Shown here in pieces: positions 45,449 through 57,202 of a stretch of 64,000 bases of DNA. Below the pieces are notes generated by a model. It searched no databases. It saw only the letters and a program-made list of their open reading frames with translations, and was not told the origin of the DNA. Source of the stretch: Citrus sinensis (taxonomy: Eukaryota > Streptophyta > Magnoliopsida > Sapindales > Rutaceae). Numbering within the stretch: position 1 is the stretch's first letter; each line of letters opens with the position of its first letter. Position numbers and translations under genes: made by a program. The stretch covers positions 24,868,501-24,932,500 of the forward strand of contig NC_068561.1 of the NCBI RefSeq assembly GCF_022201045.2, read 5' to 3'.

Positions 45449-45837
45449 TTTTTTTAATACTGTTATACAATACAGTTATACAGTACTGTATATTATATAA
45501 GGTATTATAATTAATATTACATCATGTATTACAATTAATATTTACAAATAGATTGTACAATTGAGACTTTTTTAGTCGCATGTACTACCCAAATTCTTTA
45601 AATCCTCTCAAATATTCGAGGGTTATCCACTCCACTCACATTTCGTGAACGCTCTTAAATATTCGAGGGTTGTCCACTCCACTCACATTTCGTGAGTGAT
45701 AAACAAACTCTACTTAATTATTTGATAATTGAGGGAGTATTATAAATAACTCACATAAATACTTTTATAGAGACTCGAACCATTGCACTCAACATTGTAA
45801 GTGCAATAATTCTCTCACTGGACCAATGCCCATTGGT
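45449..45837 (-). mobile_element. tRNA-derived SINE, family A copy 2
   Basis: Minus-strand copy of the element at 23515-23844. The flanking duplication AACTGTTTTG lies at 45437-45446 and 45838-45847. On the minus strand the head has a TTGGTCCAGTGAG A-box and GGTTCGAGTCTC B-box, better preserved than in copy 1. The body has CTCCCTCAATTATC and a tail rich in TAATATTAATTG, ending in a run of seven A (T7 at 45449-45455). It is longer than copy 1 because a ~50-bp internal block (CCACTCCACTCACATTTCGT) is present twice. Confidence 0.78.
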
Positions 45838-45871
45838 AACTGTTTTGAAAATTTTTTGTTTGAACGTGAAT

Positions 45872-46747
45872 GAACTATAAATTATTTTTTAGGGATTTGC
45901 ACCAAAATGTGACTCGTCAGCAGTACTATACACTTAGAGGAAATTTTAGGATTTATTTGTTTATTAAATTTAGAAGTATTTTTATAATTATAATTTTTTA
46001 TTTTTAAATTTTTTTATAAAATAAAATAATTTTTTAATTTATTTAGTGATAAAATTATTATTTTGTTTAAATTATTTAATGATGTTAGTATAAAAGTAAC
46101 TAATTAATATAAATTTAAAATTAGTATAAAAGTGATCAATTGATATAAATTAAAAAAAAAAGTGGTGCAAAAAATATGTTATAATTTTGTGGTAATTAGA
46201 TCAATATAAGGGATCAGGCTACGGTGCAACTGTGGCACCGTGCCACAGTTGCACCTAAGGTTCCCCCCAATATAAGACAAAACATAAGTGGTGCAGTGAT
46301 AATTTTAAAAAATAAAATAAAAGATAAAATACAATGAAAGTACATAAATATCAAAATATGGAACTATAAATTATTTTTTAGGGATTTGCACCAAAAAATT
46401 ACTCGTTAGCAGTATTATACACTTAGAGGAAATTTTGAAATTTATTTTTTTATTAAATTTAGAGATATTTTTATAATTATAATTTTTTATTTTTTAAAAT
46501 TTTTATAAGATAAAATAATTTTTTTAAATTTATTTAAGGGTAAAATTATTATTTTATTTAAATTATTTAATAGTATTAATATTAAGTGATTAATTGATAT
46601 AAATTTTTTTAAAAATAGTATAGAGAATATGTTAAAATGTTATGGTGATTAGATGAATATAAGGTAAAATAGAGGTGGTGCAATAATAATTTTTCAAAGA
46701 AAAAAATGCGACAAAAGACAAAATATAATGAAAGTACATAAATATGG
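45872..46747. repeat. Diverged tandem duplication, ~390-420 bp units
   Basis: Unit A (45872-46360) and unit B (46361-46747) both begin GAACTATAAATTATTTTTTA and share AGGGATTTGCACCAAAA, TACACTTAGAGGAAATTTT and GAAAGTACATAAATAT. It is AT-rich and non-coding. Unit A carries an extra 66 bp, which is the mini-element at 46211-46267 plus one 9-bp target copy, and unit B preserves the empty site (AATATAAGGTAAAATAG). Confidence 0.85.
46211..46267. mobile_element. 57-bp palindromic Mutator-like miniature element, copy 2
   Basis: Bounded by an exact 9-bp duplication, CAATATAAG, at 46202-46210 and 46268-46276. The centre is a perfect inverted repeat, GGTGCAACTGTGGCAC, one C, then its exact complement. 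The element is therefore little more than two terminal repeats joined head to head. Its left end GGATCAGGCTACGGTGCAAC matches the inward-read right end of the 74-bp element at 7708-7781 (GGGTCTGGCTATGTTGCAAC), showing that both belong to one family. Confidence 0.8.
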
Positions 46748-47473
46748 AAGCTTACATTATACTAATTCTATCGATATTACAATTAAGTAACGCGCAATTA
46801 ACCTGTCCGATTAGCACCACGATTAGTTAAAGAATCAACTCAGAACCATGCCAGGAATGCACGCACTCACGTTCGATTACTGAGATAGGGGACGTCCCCT
46901 TAATAAAATTGGGATTAACAGAATCAACCCGAAATTGCAGTATTTTGTATTTCACCAATATAAAAGTTAAAGCCCAGTTCTAAATTTTACTGGGCCCGAA
47001 GTTTGAAGCCTGTTGTTCTACATTGGGCCCCAAATTAAATTCAACACAAGGAATAAAAGCCCACGTCAATCATTGTCCTCGCACGTTTTAATTAAGAGAG
47101 ACGAAGATACCCTCTAAAGTGGACGACGTGGAGAATCCGAAGTCCACTGCGACATGGCAACCTCTCCATCCTCCGATCAACCGCGGGTGGAACCCAGAAC
47201 TGTCGTCAAATCGAAGTGCCTACTTTATCGTTAGCTTTGACTTTTCAAAATAACAACAATAAGAAATATATACTGGAGTGCTTTTAAGAAAAGAATTACC
47301 GAGTAAGAAGATCAGCCTTTTGTTCATGACTCTTACAAATTGGTCAATTTCATCATCAATACCGCCATAACCCAAATTCCAATTTTTTTATTATTAATCT
47401 TTTTAACATAAAAATAAATAGATTTTAGAATTGGCTTTTTCATTCTGCGTTGGCCAGCAGATCCCTCCTAGCA
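46748..47473. other. Promoter region of the DUF1336 gene
   Basis: No gene or bounded element was found. The sequence becomes less AT-rich near 47050-47230. The leader of the gene starting at 47474 is presumably in the last few hundred bases. Confidence 0.45.
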
Positions 47474-49966
47474 ATGGGAGCTTGTGGGTCAAAATTTTTG
47501 TCGAAGAAGAAGCTGAAGAGTAAGAGAATCTCAAAACGACGCGTTTCGTTTAACAAACTTGACAAGATTGATGAATGTGGCAAAAGGGATGCTCGCTGTC
47601 ACTCTAATTCGTCAACACTATTAGGTTCTAATCTCAACTGGGTTCTTATTTTATTTTATTTTGTAATTTCTTTCTGAGCTTTTGAATTTATTGGGTGAGT
47701 TTTGTTTTTGATTTGTTCTTTTTTGACAGCAAGCAAAGAATTTGCTTGGTTTGATTGCTGTTCAGCGCTTGATCAGTCAGAAATTGATGATGATTTTTAC
47801 AGTGTTCATGATGGTATGTGTGTTTTTTAAGTTATTTTTCAATGTGTCACTTAACTACGTATGAGATTGAATCGGAAATAGAAAAAAAAAAAAAACGTAC
47901 TCTGAATACGTAGATTTTGAAGACGCATCGACGTTGAGAGTTGCATCACCTAGAGATAGCTTCAATCAAAAGGACCAAAATGGTGATGCCTGGAATGGGC
48001 AATTGCCTTGTGTTGCTTCAGCTATGTCCTCAGATGACAAAGCAAGAGTGTCAAGTCCACGGGCACCGGGTGCAAAGAGGAAATTGCTTTCAAGGCTTTC
48101 CTTTAAATTTAAGGAGGGGCACAACAATCAAAATTCATGTGAGTGCACCTTTTTTTTCTTTTATGTATGATTGTATGACATTTGTATTGGTGATGGGTGG
48201 GCCATGCACAAATATTGTGGTCTCATGTATAGGTTCTTGTTTGTCAACTGTCATAGTTCCACCCAAGGTGCTTCTGCAAAGACCAAAAGCCGGTTCCTCA
48301 CTTTCGTTCTGCCCCTTAGAGAAGAAGATGTCTAATTCTTGGTCACCTATTGAGCCGAGTACTTTCAGAGTTCGGGGACAGAACTATTTACGGTGAGAAC
48401 AAAGCCTCTTTATATGTATAATGTTTCTGATTTCACTCAACTGTTTTATATTGCTCTCATTTTCTTTTGCTTGTAATGTGCTTCATTACAGTTTCTTGCA
48501 CCTGAACTTAAGTATCAAATCCACTTTTCATTTGTTTTACAGGGATAAGAAGAAAGATTTTGCTCCTAATTTTGCAGCATATTGTCCCTTTGCTGCTGAT
48601 GTTTTCTTATCTCAGCGGAAAATTGATCACATAGCTCGTTTTGTGGATCTTCCTGTTATAGATTCATCAGAAGAATTACCTTCTATTCTTGTTGTCAATC
48701 TCCAGGTATTTCTACTTTTTTCTTTTTACTTTTTGTCCAAATGTTGCTGCTTCTTGTTGTCTTACAAGTTTCTAATTGACATTAATGTTTCAATCGCTCT
48801 AACATCAAATATTTTTCCTGTTTGAGTTCATAAAAAATTATGCTCATTACTAGTTGAAAGAGACTGTAAATTGACTAAATTTGCAACTGACTGGAAGTTG
48901 GTTATGCACTTGTGCTGGCTCTAGCTAGTACGTTTACTGATTCCTTGGTAAAATATTTCTAAAAAATAGTTTAGGAATTTCATTTTCCTTCCTTATCAAA
49001 CATGTGTTCAATATTTTGATAAATTTTTCTAACCTTCAGATACCGCTATATCCTGCGGCAATATTCCAAGGTGAAAATGATGGAGAAGGAATGAATTTGG
49101 TTTTGTACTTCAAGCTATCTGAAAGTTACTCAAAGGACTTACCAGTTCATTTCCAAGAACATGTCAATGTGAGATGGTCCTTGCTTTCTGCTTCATAATT
49201 TTGCAATAAGTTTAATTCATATTGCTTTTGAAGTTCTTTGCGTTGAAATGTTACTGCATTACATGGTATGTTTTTAACTAACTGATTTGTGAGTCAGTAT
49301 TTTAAACGATCATTAACCAATTTGTTCCCCATAATTTTTCCATTGACAGAGGATAATCAATGATGAAGTGGAGAGAGTTAAAGGTTTTCCTTTAGATACA
49401 ATCAATTCTTTCAGGGAAAGGTTGAAAATATTGAGTCGACTGGTAAATGGAGAAGATCTTCACTTGAGCACGACTGAGAAGAAGATTCTAAATACTTATA
49501 ATGAAAAGCCTGTTTTATCACGTCCTCAACATGAATTTTATTTGGTAATTTATCTTTTTCTGTAGCTTTTCCAGTAGTCTTAATTGCCTATTACCATTTA
49601 CGATTAAGCTTTTATTATTTCAATTTGCATGATTGTTAATTTGCTAATACGTAAACTGTTGCAGGGAGAAAACTACTTTGAGATTGATCTTGACGTGCAC
49701 AGATTCAGCTACCTGTCTAGGAAAACTTTTGCTGCTTTTCAGGACAGATTTAAGTTGTGTAAATTGGATTTTGGCCTGACAATTCAGGTAACCTTCATTA
49801 ACAGAATGGTCGATTTTAATTTTCAAGTTTAAATCGGATCTATGCCCTAACCCAATCTTTTATGACAAAACAGGAGAACAAGACGGAAAACTTGCCAGAG
49901 AATATGTTATGTTGCATAAGATTAAATGAAATTGACTACTCTAATTACCGCCAACTTGGAGTTTAA
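47474..49966 (+). CDS. EDR2_C (DUF1336) domain protein
   Basis: Nine exons: 47474-47624, 47730-47813, 47914-48138, 48233-48392, 48543-48705, 49040-49168, 49350-49544, 49665-49787, 49874-49966. All are in phase, giving 440 aa. The start [13 protein letters not shown] is a textbook N-myristoylation site with a nearby cysteine and basic cluster, implying membrane attachment. An upstream in-frame ATG at 47450 would bury this motif and is less likely. A Ser/Arg-rich middle follows ([13 protein letters not shown]). The C-terminal ~240 aa is the domain shared with ENHANCED DISEASE RESISTANCE 2: [77 protein letters not shown]. There is no START or PH domain, so this is the short EDR2-like form, whose role is unknown. 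Confidence 0.9.
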
Positions 49967-50883
49967 TCTAAAAGCCTTGGGAATCTGCCAACTCAGGCTT
50001 TGATCTCAAAGCCGCAGGAATCTTAGGAAGGACAGTGTGCCATAAGGTTTATGCAGTCAACAATGAGCTGATAGAGAGTCACATCCCCATCCTCTTCCCC
50101 ACCCCAAAAAAAAATTCCCATTTGTAACCTCTATGTCAAATGCTTTGCAAGATGAAAGTCAATTTTGTAGCCCCTTGTTTTTAATTTTGGGGGTCCTTTC
50201 ATAGAATTATTTGAATGTAGAGTTTGAACAAGTGAAGAAATAGACGAAAAAAAAAGGCAGGAGAGTTCTTCAATGACATCTTATCTTAATTTTCGTCATG
50301 ACTGTTGTTTTCATGCAAAATCGCTTGAGAAAAATATTGAAGGGATTATTGATTAAACTATTTTTCTATGTTCTTGATTACATGGCGCAACCAAGATAAG
50401 GGATAAAACGGAAATTCCAAAGAAGTTTTAACAGAATAAAACAGAGAAGATGAAGAAGAAGAGGGGAAGAGGAAAAAAATAAAACAAAAAAAGAGAGAGA
50501 GTAACAGGGAAGACGAAGAAGAAGAAGAAGGGGAAAAGGAAAAAAAAAAAGAAGAAGAAGAAAGAGAGAGAAATAGAGAAAACAAAGAAGAAGAAGGTAA
50601 TACAGTATAAATCCGAGTCTCACTCGGGTTTCCGTTATGCGGGGTTTTCCGTATTAATTTTTTTGTTAATGCAATATCGGAGAAGTGCCAAACATGTATT
50701 GTCATATTTTAATGCAATGCAGAGCGCTAATACAGTATAATGCGGCATGCCAAACATGGCCTATAATCACAATGCTTCGTGATCTAAACGATTTGAAGAA
50801 TTCAGAATGGTATAAAAGAAAGAGAAATGAAATATATCCAAAGAACTTTACAGATGATAAAAAAGGAAAGCAATTGAAAGATC
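49967..50883. other. Spacer with purine tract and possible MITE end
   Basis: Contains the GA-rich tract at 50440-50600 and, around 50690-50765, two GCCAAACATG words with TAATACAGTATAA repeats that resemble a Tourist-type MITE end. The second end was not found. Ser/Phe-rich open frames on the minus strand are antisense reads of the purine tract. Confidence 0.4.
50440..50600. repeat. GA/GAA-rich polypurine tract
   Basis: About 160 bp of almost uninterrupted purines on the plus strand made of GAA, GAAGA and GAGAGA units. It is a compound microsatellite, expected to vary in length. Confidence 0.85.
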
Positions 50884-51180
50884 CTAAGATCCCTTACATC
50901 GCCCGAAAATGGCAGAAAAACCACAACCTGCAGACTTTCTTTCAGGTTCTTTTTGTGCTTTAGAAGCTGGGGAAAGGGATATTGAACCTGAATCAGCAAC
51001 CTTATTCTGTTGAAGATTTTCTTCTCCTGTATCACCATTAGGGGCACGCTTCTTATCTTCTCGATTTTCTGCAGCCACTGGCTGCCCAGTTTTTGGATCC
51101 ACAAGGTGTAAATCATCCCATATGCGGCCTGAAGAGCCTTGTCTTCGAAATGAAACAGCTGATCTCTGCAATGTTGTCAT
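50884..51180 (-). CDS. MASS-type MAPK-substrate-like small protein
   Basis: Single-exon protein of 98 aa. The N-terminal block LQRSAVSFRRQGSSGRIWDD and the C-terminal block GCGFSAIFGRC are the two conserved parts of a small plant family. Arabidopsis AT1G80180, AT1G15400 and AT5G20100 (MASS1-3, as recalled) are MAPK substrates that restrain signalling in the stomatal lineage. The Ser-Phe-Arg-Arg-Gln segment is the most conserved feature. A Ser-Pro site (SLSPASK) that a MAP kinase could use lies in the variable middle. The link to stomata is inferred from the family only. Confidence 0.8.
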   Translation of the reverse strand: MTTLQRSAVSFRRQGSSGRIWDDLHLVDPKTGQPVAAENREDKKRAPNGDTGEENLQQNKVADSGSISLSPASKAQKEPERKSAGCGFSAIFGRCKGS

Positions 51181-51866
51181 TGATCACTGCTTCCTCAATT
51201 GATTAATTTTTCCTCTCTTTCTCTTCTCACTTTATGGTATGATCTTTTACCTTCGTTTTTTTTAACTAACATAACTGGTTTTGGTTTTTGAAGTTTTTAT
51301 TGTCCCCATAATTGTGGTTTGCTTGTTGGTGCTGGAGAACTTATGTGCGGCTTATTTTTTCATCAAATGCCGTTTACAGCTGCAATGAGTCTCACAAGAT
51401 GAAGAAAATCCCATTTCAAACACAACCCTTTTCTATCCCTTGAATCAAGGGAAGTTAATTTTGGAGGTTGGTAAATGCTATAATTGCATGCTAACAGATA
51501 TTTTTCCTTGAAACTTAGCTACTTTTAGCTAGCGGCCATAATATCAAAATAGCATTCATTGCAAGGTTTAGAGGCATTACCTTATAAAGATAGAAATTTT
51601 TATTCGGATTTAATAGCCGACAAGTGAAGTCGCATGAATGAATGCGTTTGATTTTGATTGCTTAGCAAGTTTCATAATGTCTCATAATTGTTAAAACCCA
51701 TAAAGTTTAATGGTTTTGTTGATGACATGAACAAAAAGACAGCCTTTGCTTACACATCACAAGCTCCCATGATTTTTCTCACTACAAAAAAAAAAAAAAA
51801 AAAAAAAAAAAAGATACAAAATACAACCCAATGTAAGACAGCATCCACAAATATTCATGGAAGCAT
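51181..51866. other. Short spacer upstream of the MASS-like gene
   Basis: Holds the MASS-like promoter and the 3' flank of the MYB gene. It includes an A27 run at 51786-51812 next to AAGATACAAA, which could be a retroposon tail, but no partner duplication was found. Confidence 0.45.
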
Positions 51867-53155
51867 TCAATAATCAAAAGATTCATCCAAAAGTTCAAAT
51901 GATTGTGAACTCATCTCACTGTCCTTACTTAAGATGGCATCCACAAATGAACTCGAAGAGGATGAAGCAGCACTCGCGCTTTTGCTCACTTGATTTGCAT
52001 AGCTAGTTGTACAGTTGGATCCCGCGGAACCGTGATCATTTTTGCTAGTAAAGTGGCAGCCGAATGTTTCATTTCGTGTGAAAGTTGAGTTGGGTGACGA
52101 CAACATCCGCTGAGGCCCCAGCTGCTGTTGTTGCTGAAGATCGACTGATAAGGAGGTGTCACAAGCAAGAAATTCACTCCAATTAAAGGGAGACGAAGGC
52201 GTAATTTGCGCATGAGATTGTGGTGAGTTCAGTTGTGATACAGCACCAGAAGATGATGAAGAACAAGAAGAGGCAACTTCAGTTAAAAAATGTGGCTGGA
52301 CTGGAGCATGAAACTGAGCCATGTAATCCCATAATGGGTTGTCGTAGCTTGTATTTTGAACTCCATTTAGGACCAAATATGGTTCTGGTTTCGACATTAA
52401 TGAGTTGTTAATGCATTTACCGAAATGGTTTCCAGTGTTAATTGAGAGGCCACTAATATTGCCATAATCAGAAAAGATCTGGGAAAAAGGCTTATGAGTT
52501 ATAGGATCAATTCCCAATTTCATTAGCTTCTTTTTCAGCTTAGTGTTCCAAAAATTTTTCACATCATTGTCTGTTCTTCCGGGCAGTTGTTGAGCAATTA
52601 GAGACCATCTGCAAAAACAAGAGTCATCCAACTTGTACTTACAAATAGAAAACAGAAACATGCTGTTTTGACAATTGTACATCAATTTGGAAGTTAAAGT
52701 TTGTTATTGTGACACAAGATCTTCTAGAAAAAGTAATAATAATAAACAAAAAATAAAAATAAAGTCTTCGAGATCACTTGAAGCTCACCTGCTACCAATG
52801 GCTTTGTGAAGATTAATTATAATCTCTTCTTCATGAGGAGCGAAGCTGGCATGTCTAAGGTCAGGCCTCAAGTAATTAGTCCATCTAAGCCTGCAACTTT
52901 TCCCACATCGATTGAGTCCTGAAACCAAACTCCAACATGCCAATTTTGTTAAAGAGAAAAGAGTGAAGTTTCTTGGAATGCAAGATAATACAGAGGGAAG
53001 AGGAAGAATATTTAAAATGAACCTGCTTTCTTGGGAACCAAGGTCCAGTTACCAGTTCCATGGTTGGCAACATGAGCAAGTAGTTTTGCATCTTCTTCTG
53101 GTGTCCAAAGACCCCGCTTAACATTTGATTTATCGCAACAAGGAGGCCTCCCCAT
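51867..53155 (-). CDS. TDF1: R2R3-MYB transcription factor, MYB35/TDF1 type
   Basis: Three exons on the minus strand, 53155-53023, 52918-52789 and 52608-51867, giving 334 aa. The first two introns are at the standard R2R3-MYB positions. R2 ([39 protein letters not shown]) and R3 ([20 protein letters not shown], then [19 protein letters not shown]) are intact. The segment [16 protein letters not shown] right after R3 marks the MYB35/MYB80 group, and the N terminus [18 protein letters not shown] matches MYB35. TDF1 drives tapetum development in anthers and is needed for pollen. The C-terminal half is Ser/Gln-rich and probably transactivating. No defect is visible. Position between the methyltransferase and P4H genes agrees with Arabidopsis AT3G28470. 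Confidence 0.93.
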
Positions 53156-54343
53156 GGATGAAAATGGCGGGGTAAAGAGAGAAATGACGATTGTGGTGAT
53201 GATGGAATTGAAGAATTATGTAATGGTGATGTAATTGAAGACCTATTGCAACTACATTTTAAGGGAGAAAATGGAAGGTTTATTTAGTGAACAAGAGGCA
53301 AGAAAATCATGCAATTGGCTTCCAAATTAGCAGCAATTGCATGATTATTTTTCATCTTCTTGGAAAAACTGTTTAATGAGACATCACAAAGTAACGCTTA
53401 TTCTCATTCCCTCTTCAGGTGCATTTTGGGTGATTACATGGTTTTTTTTTTTTTTTTTGGGGTGGTGGTGAGGTATATTGATTATTCTCTCAAGTTTCAT
53501 AAGAAATGCAACTCTCATGACACTTGGCCGCCCTTGAATAAATTTTGACACAAAATATTAGCTTGAATTAGTAATTTTTTAACACTTTTTAAATAGGGTT
53601 TATGCTTATGAAATTTGATTAAACGTAGAAATTGCTCACTTAATTAAACAGTTATTTTTTATTTGAAGTTCTTTTGTCCAAAACTTGATCATCTGAATTC
53701 TATATAAACATAATTTTTGTCAATAAATTTACAAAATGGCTTCAATTTTTTTCCGTGAACAGAGAATGCTCAAAGCTAAATAGAAAATTCACATTTTATG
53801 TTGAATTTGAGATAAAATTTCGAATATGAAAATTTTAATTATTTTTCTACACGTTTTTATTTAATTCATTTAGTTAAATAACCAGGTCGTCCGTGTTTGG
53901 TCTGAAAAAACTGAAGACATAATCTATATATATATATATATATATTATATCCTTACAGTTTAATCAATCACCAATAATATTGATGCGATGTCAACTATTG
54001 ACATGGTAGTATCAAGCCACGAGAATCCTAAAGGAGAGATAATGCAATTGTTTTTTGATTGCATTGCCATAAACTATTTAACTCAAAAATGTACTATCGT
54101 GTTTGTGCTTAGATTTTCAAACATGTGGCAAAAGCTTCAGAAAATTCAGACCAAAAAACGGCAAGAACAATCTAGAGGTATTATTGTGACAGTCAACTAT
54201 AGTAAATCGATATAGAAAGTTTGTCATGACATCTGATAATACATGCTCCCCAACTGGGATTCGATGCTATATACAAGTTTTGAAAGATTAGTCCATCCTC
54301 AGTTGGGAGAGAACCAGGGAGCAAAAACTGGGAAGAGGACCTC
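53156..54343. other. Spacer between TDF1 promoter and P4H 3' end
   Basis: AT-rich, with a T16 run near 53443-53458 and an AT microsatellite near 53926-53945. The ORF at 53988-54215 has no motif. Confidence 0.45.
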
Positions 54344-56725
54344 CTATGAGGATACTGATGATGGCTTGCATACCTTGCAACTCTTCCTACAGTATCCGCG
54401 ACTGCTTTTAGATCCCACCATATATAGAGGGTTCTTTTTACACTCACCCGCCTTCGCCCATACAACACAGTTTAAATCCTCATCAACACAATCATCATTT
54501 TCTGGTTCCTTCTCTGGTTTGTCAAAGTTTCTGACATGGATCCACTTGGTTGCAGACCATTTCTCACCCTCAATGACAGGACAGCTCCCGTGCAAGCTGG
54601 TTGAATCCGTAGATGCATCAGGATGAAGACTGAAGAACAACAAGGCATCACCCTTCATGGGTTTCACTGAAAGTTGACACAATTCAAATTTAATCAGACA
54701 ATAACGAAGATTACATTCAGGGAACCGAAATGATATACATTAAAATGACAAGAAAAATAGCATATCATCGAAATATTCATGTTTTCTTCAGAATTTTACT
54801 AATATATCATTCTTAAATTTGAATATATGATTAGATTGATTTAATTATATAGATAAACATTCACACATGCAGTGACGATTCATAGCAAAACAAGAAAACT
54901 CCAAAGGTTCATCTAAAAACCTGCATAGCCCCTTCTAGCACATTCAGACCAGTTACCATCCCTTGACTGAGAAACCTGCAGAACAGAAAAAGCCCAATCT
55001 GTATGAGATATGATGAAGAACAGGGATGTTTGACAACCACCAAGATAGGGAAGAGGGGAAAAGAAAAGTGCATTGAAGAATAATAAAGCCACAGGCAATT
55101 ACATACTTCTGAGTTGGGAAAGACAGTTTCACCACCCTTCTCAACATGAGACAAATACATTAACACTGTAGCAATTCGATGACCACCTAGCTGTTGATTC
55201 ATTTTGTCGCGAAAAAAATCAAAATGTGGCTCATACTTTTGACCATGCTCATAGTGCAGTATTTGCATGGCTTCCCCATTTTCTGATCAGAAAGACCAAG
55301 TTCGAGACGGTTGAAACAAAATTCCTTCAGCATACATTATTAAAAAGTAAAAAATCAGCCGCTAGTGGGTAATGGTTATACCTGGTGGAAGAAAAGTCCA
55401 TGCAGCGATCCTGGCCTCAATACTGGCTACTATCTCATCCTTCAAAGATTAAACAAACAAACATCATATAATTGCTAAAGTGCACAAACAAGAGAGTTCA
55501 TCTGCTTACAAAAAAAAAAAAAATTCTGAAATACAAAGATCTGAATCAATGTATTCAATTGCAGCAGTAATCATCAATGTGCCATCTCCAAGATAAGCTT
55601 CAGGATAATGCAAGCACCAAAGTAACTATTATGCATAAAAACATATAAAAGACGAAACAAATCGTGGATTCATGGTTAATAGCTCCTACTAGAATTATGT
55701 CATTCATCTCCAAAATTCAGAAAAAGCAATAAACCAAAAATTTCCGCAGAACTTCTCTATTGCTTATATCCTAGAAGTTAGATCAATAATGACCCTTTGC
55801 AAACCACAACCCCAACCTACCTCAAAGAAAAACTCCAATCTGTTCACTGTTACATGCAACAAATAGATTGCTGTCGATAGCACTGAATCATTTAAATAAC
55901 TGAAAAAATTTCCATAATCAAAGAGGAAAAAAAAACTATGTACCAACCTGAGCTTTGCTAAGAAACATGCCAGAACTCGTTCGAACTTCACTCGCTATAC
56001 TCTTCCCAGATTCATTATCAGCAACCATTGACTTCTCAAGCTTGTCCTTTGCCTAGTCCATCAAAATAACACAAACCCAGAAGCAAATCATGAAAATAAA
56101 TCATTTGCACCAACCCACAAACTATTTTCAGATCAAGACAATTTTTTTTTTCCTCCCTCGGATTCATAACACAGTTACAACTTAAAATGAAAAACAAAAT
56201 CAAACTTTACAATAGATATTAAAAATTCTATGAATAACATATTGAGCCTAACCAGATCAATAAGATGATCACACTCCTCATCTGACAAAAACCCTTTATA
56301 TATAAAAGCCCTGCAGAATCAAAATCAATACAAAGGCATTGAATTTTCAATACAAATAAATACCCGTCCTAAAAAAGCAAATTTTGACTCCACAAAATGA
56401 AATTAAAAAAGAGAACACAAAAAAAAAAGGCACCTGGGATTCCATGAAAGCTGAGTTACACGTGAAGGATCAAACGTAGTACTCGTCTTCAACCTCAGCA
56501 CCGATGTCTTTCTGAAAAATCCCACAAGTAACGCAACGAGATCAAATGTAAATTGCATCTCAGATTAACAAATACATGAAAAATAAACATATAGTTATAC
56601 GTATGGAGAAGAGATGGGTACTTTTCTTTGTCGCTGAGCCAACCGGGAACCTTGACAGAGCCAGATGGATCAGGGAAAATAAGGAGGAAACAAAGAGAAA
56701 GTGCAAGAAAATAACAAGCACCCAT
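54344..56725 (-). CDS. Prolyl 4-hydroxylase with C-terminal ShKT domain
   Basis: Eight exons on the minus strand: 56725-56622, 56511-56434, 56310-56253, 56052-55948, 55439-55382, 55282-55107, 54975-54921, 54666-54344. All are in phase, giving 318 aa. It is an Fe(II)/2-oxoglutarate dioxygenase that hydroxylates prolines of extensins, arabinogalactan proteins and secreted peptides in the ER/Golgi. An N-terminal signal-anchor (YFLALSLCFLLIF) is followed by the catalytic core with the iron-binding HFDFF (H-x-D) and the distal His in SLHGSCPV. The 2-oxoglutarate-binding Lys lies in KWSATKWIHV. The C terminus has a six-cysteine ShKT module (CVDEDLNCVVWAKAGECKKN to CRKSCKVC). The peptide YEPHFDFF, LGGHRIATVLMYLS and GGETVFPNSE are typical of plant P4Hs. 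Neighbour order agrees with Arabidopsis AT3G28480/AT3G28490. Confidence 0.93.
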
Positions 56726-57186
56726 TTGGAAAAATCTGTTTTTGATTTCGAAGAAAACAAAAATGATGAAATGGGGGTTTGTTTCAGCTGTGATTTTATT
56801 TTCAGTTCAACGTGCTATGTGTGTGGTTTTGGTTTTTGGAGAACAGTCTTTCTTCTCTTCCGCGTGGAATTTTTCTTTCAATAACACTTTTTTTTTTTAT
56901 TGTTATTATTTTTATTACAGTTTTGGTCTTTATGGAATTTTATGGTCTCATTTTTAATTTTTTTTAGATAAGTTTTATGGTCTCATTTAAGATAGTTTTA
57001 ATGGGCGCCCATGGTTTCAGTTTCTGTTTGTTTTTTATGTTTCAATGTCAAAAGGCCGTTGCTGTTGTTTCCTCGTTTCTGGAAGCTTCTTCCTTGCGGG
57101 AAAATATTTTTCTGCAGAAAGAAAAAAACAAATTAAAATTAAAATTCTAAATAAAGATTTGGATGCCTAGCATTATACGTCTTATC
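56726..57186. other. P4H promoter region
   Basis: Presumed promoter and leader of the minus-strand P4H gene. T-rich, with two TTTTATGGTCTCATTT copies at about 56935 and 56975. No gene was seen. Confidence 0.45.
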
Positions 57187-57202
57187 AAATAAGTTCATTC
57201 GT

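Noticed and set aside
45600-45700. CRISPR-like repeat pair
   Set aside because: Two ~50-bp repeats within a SINE body in a plant nuclear genome; no array.
47941-48396. 151-aa frame inside the DUF1336 gene
   Set aside because: Mostly an alternative frame that joins intron sequence to the real exon 4.
50358-50705. Ser/Phe-rich 115-aa minus-strand frame
   Set aside because: It is the antisense read of the GA microsatellite.
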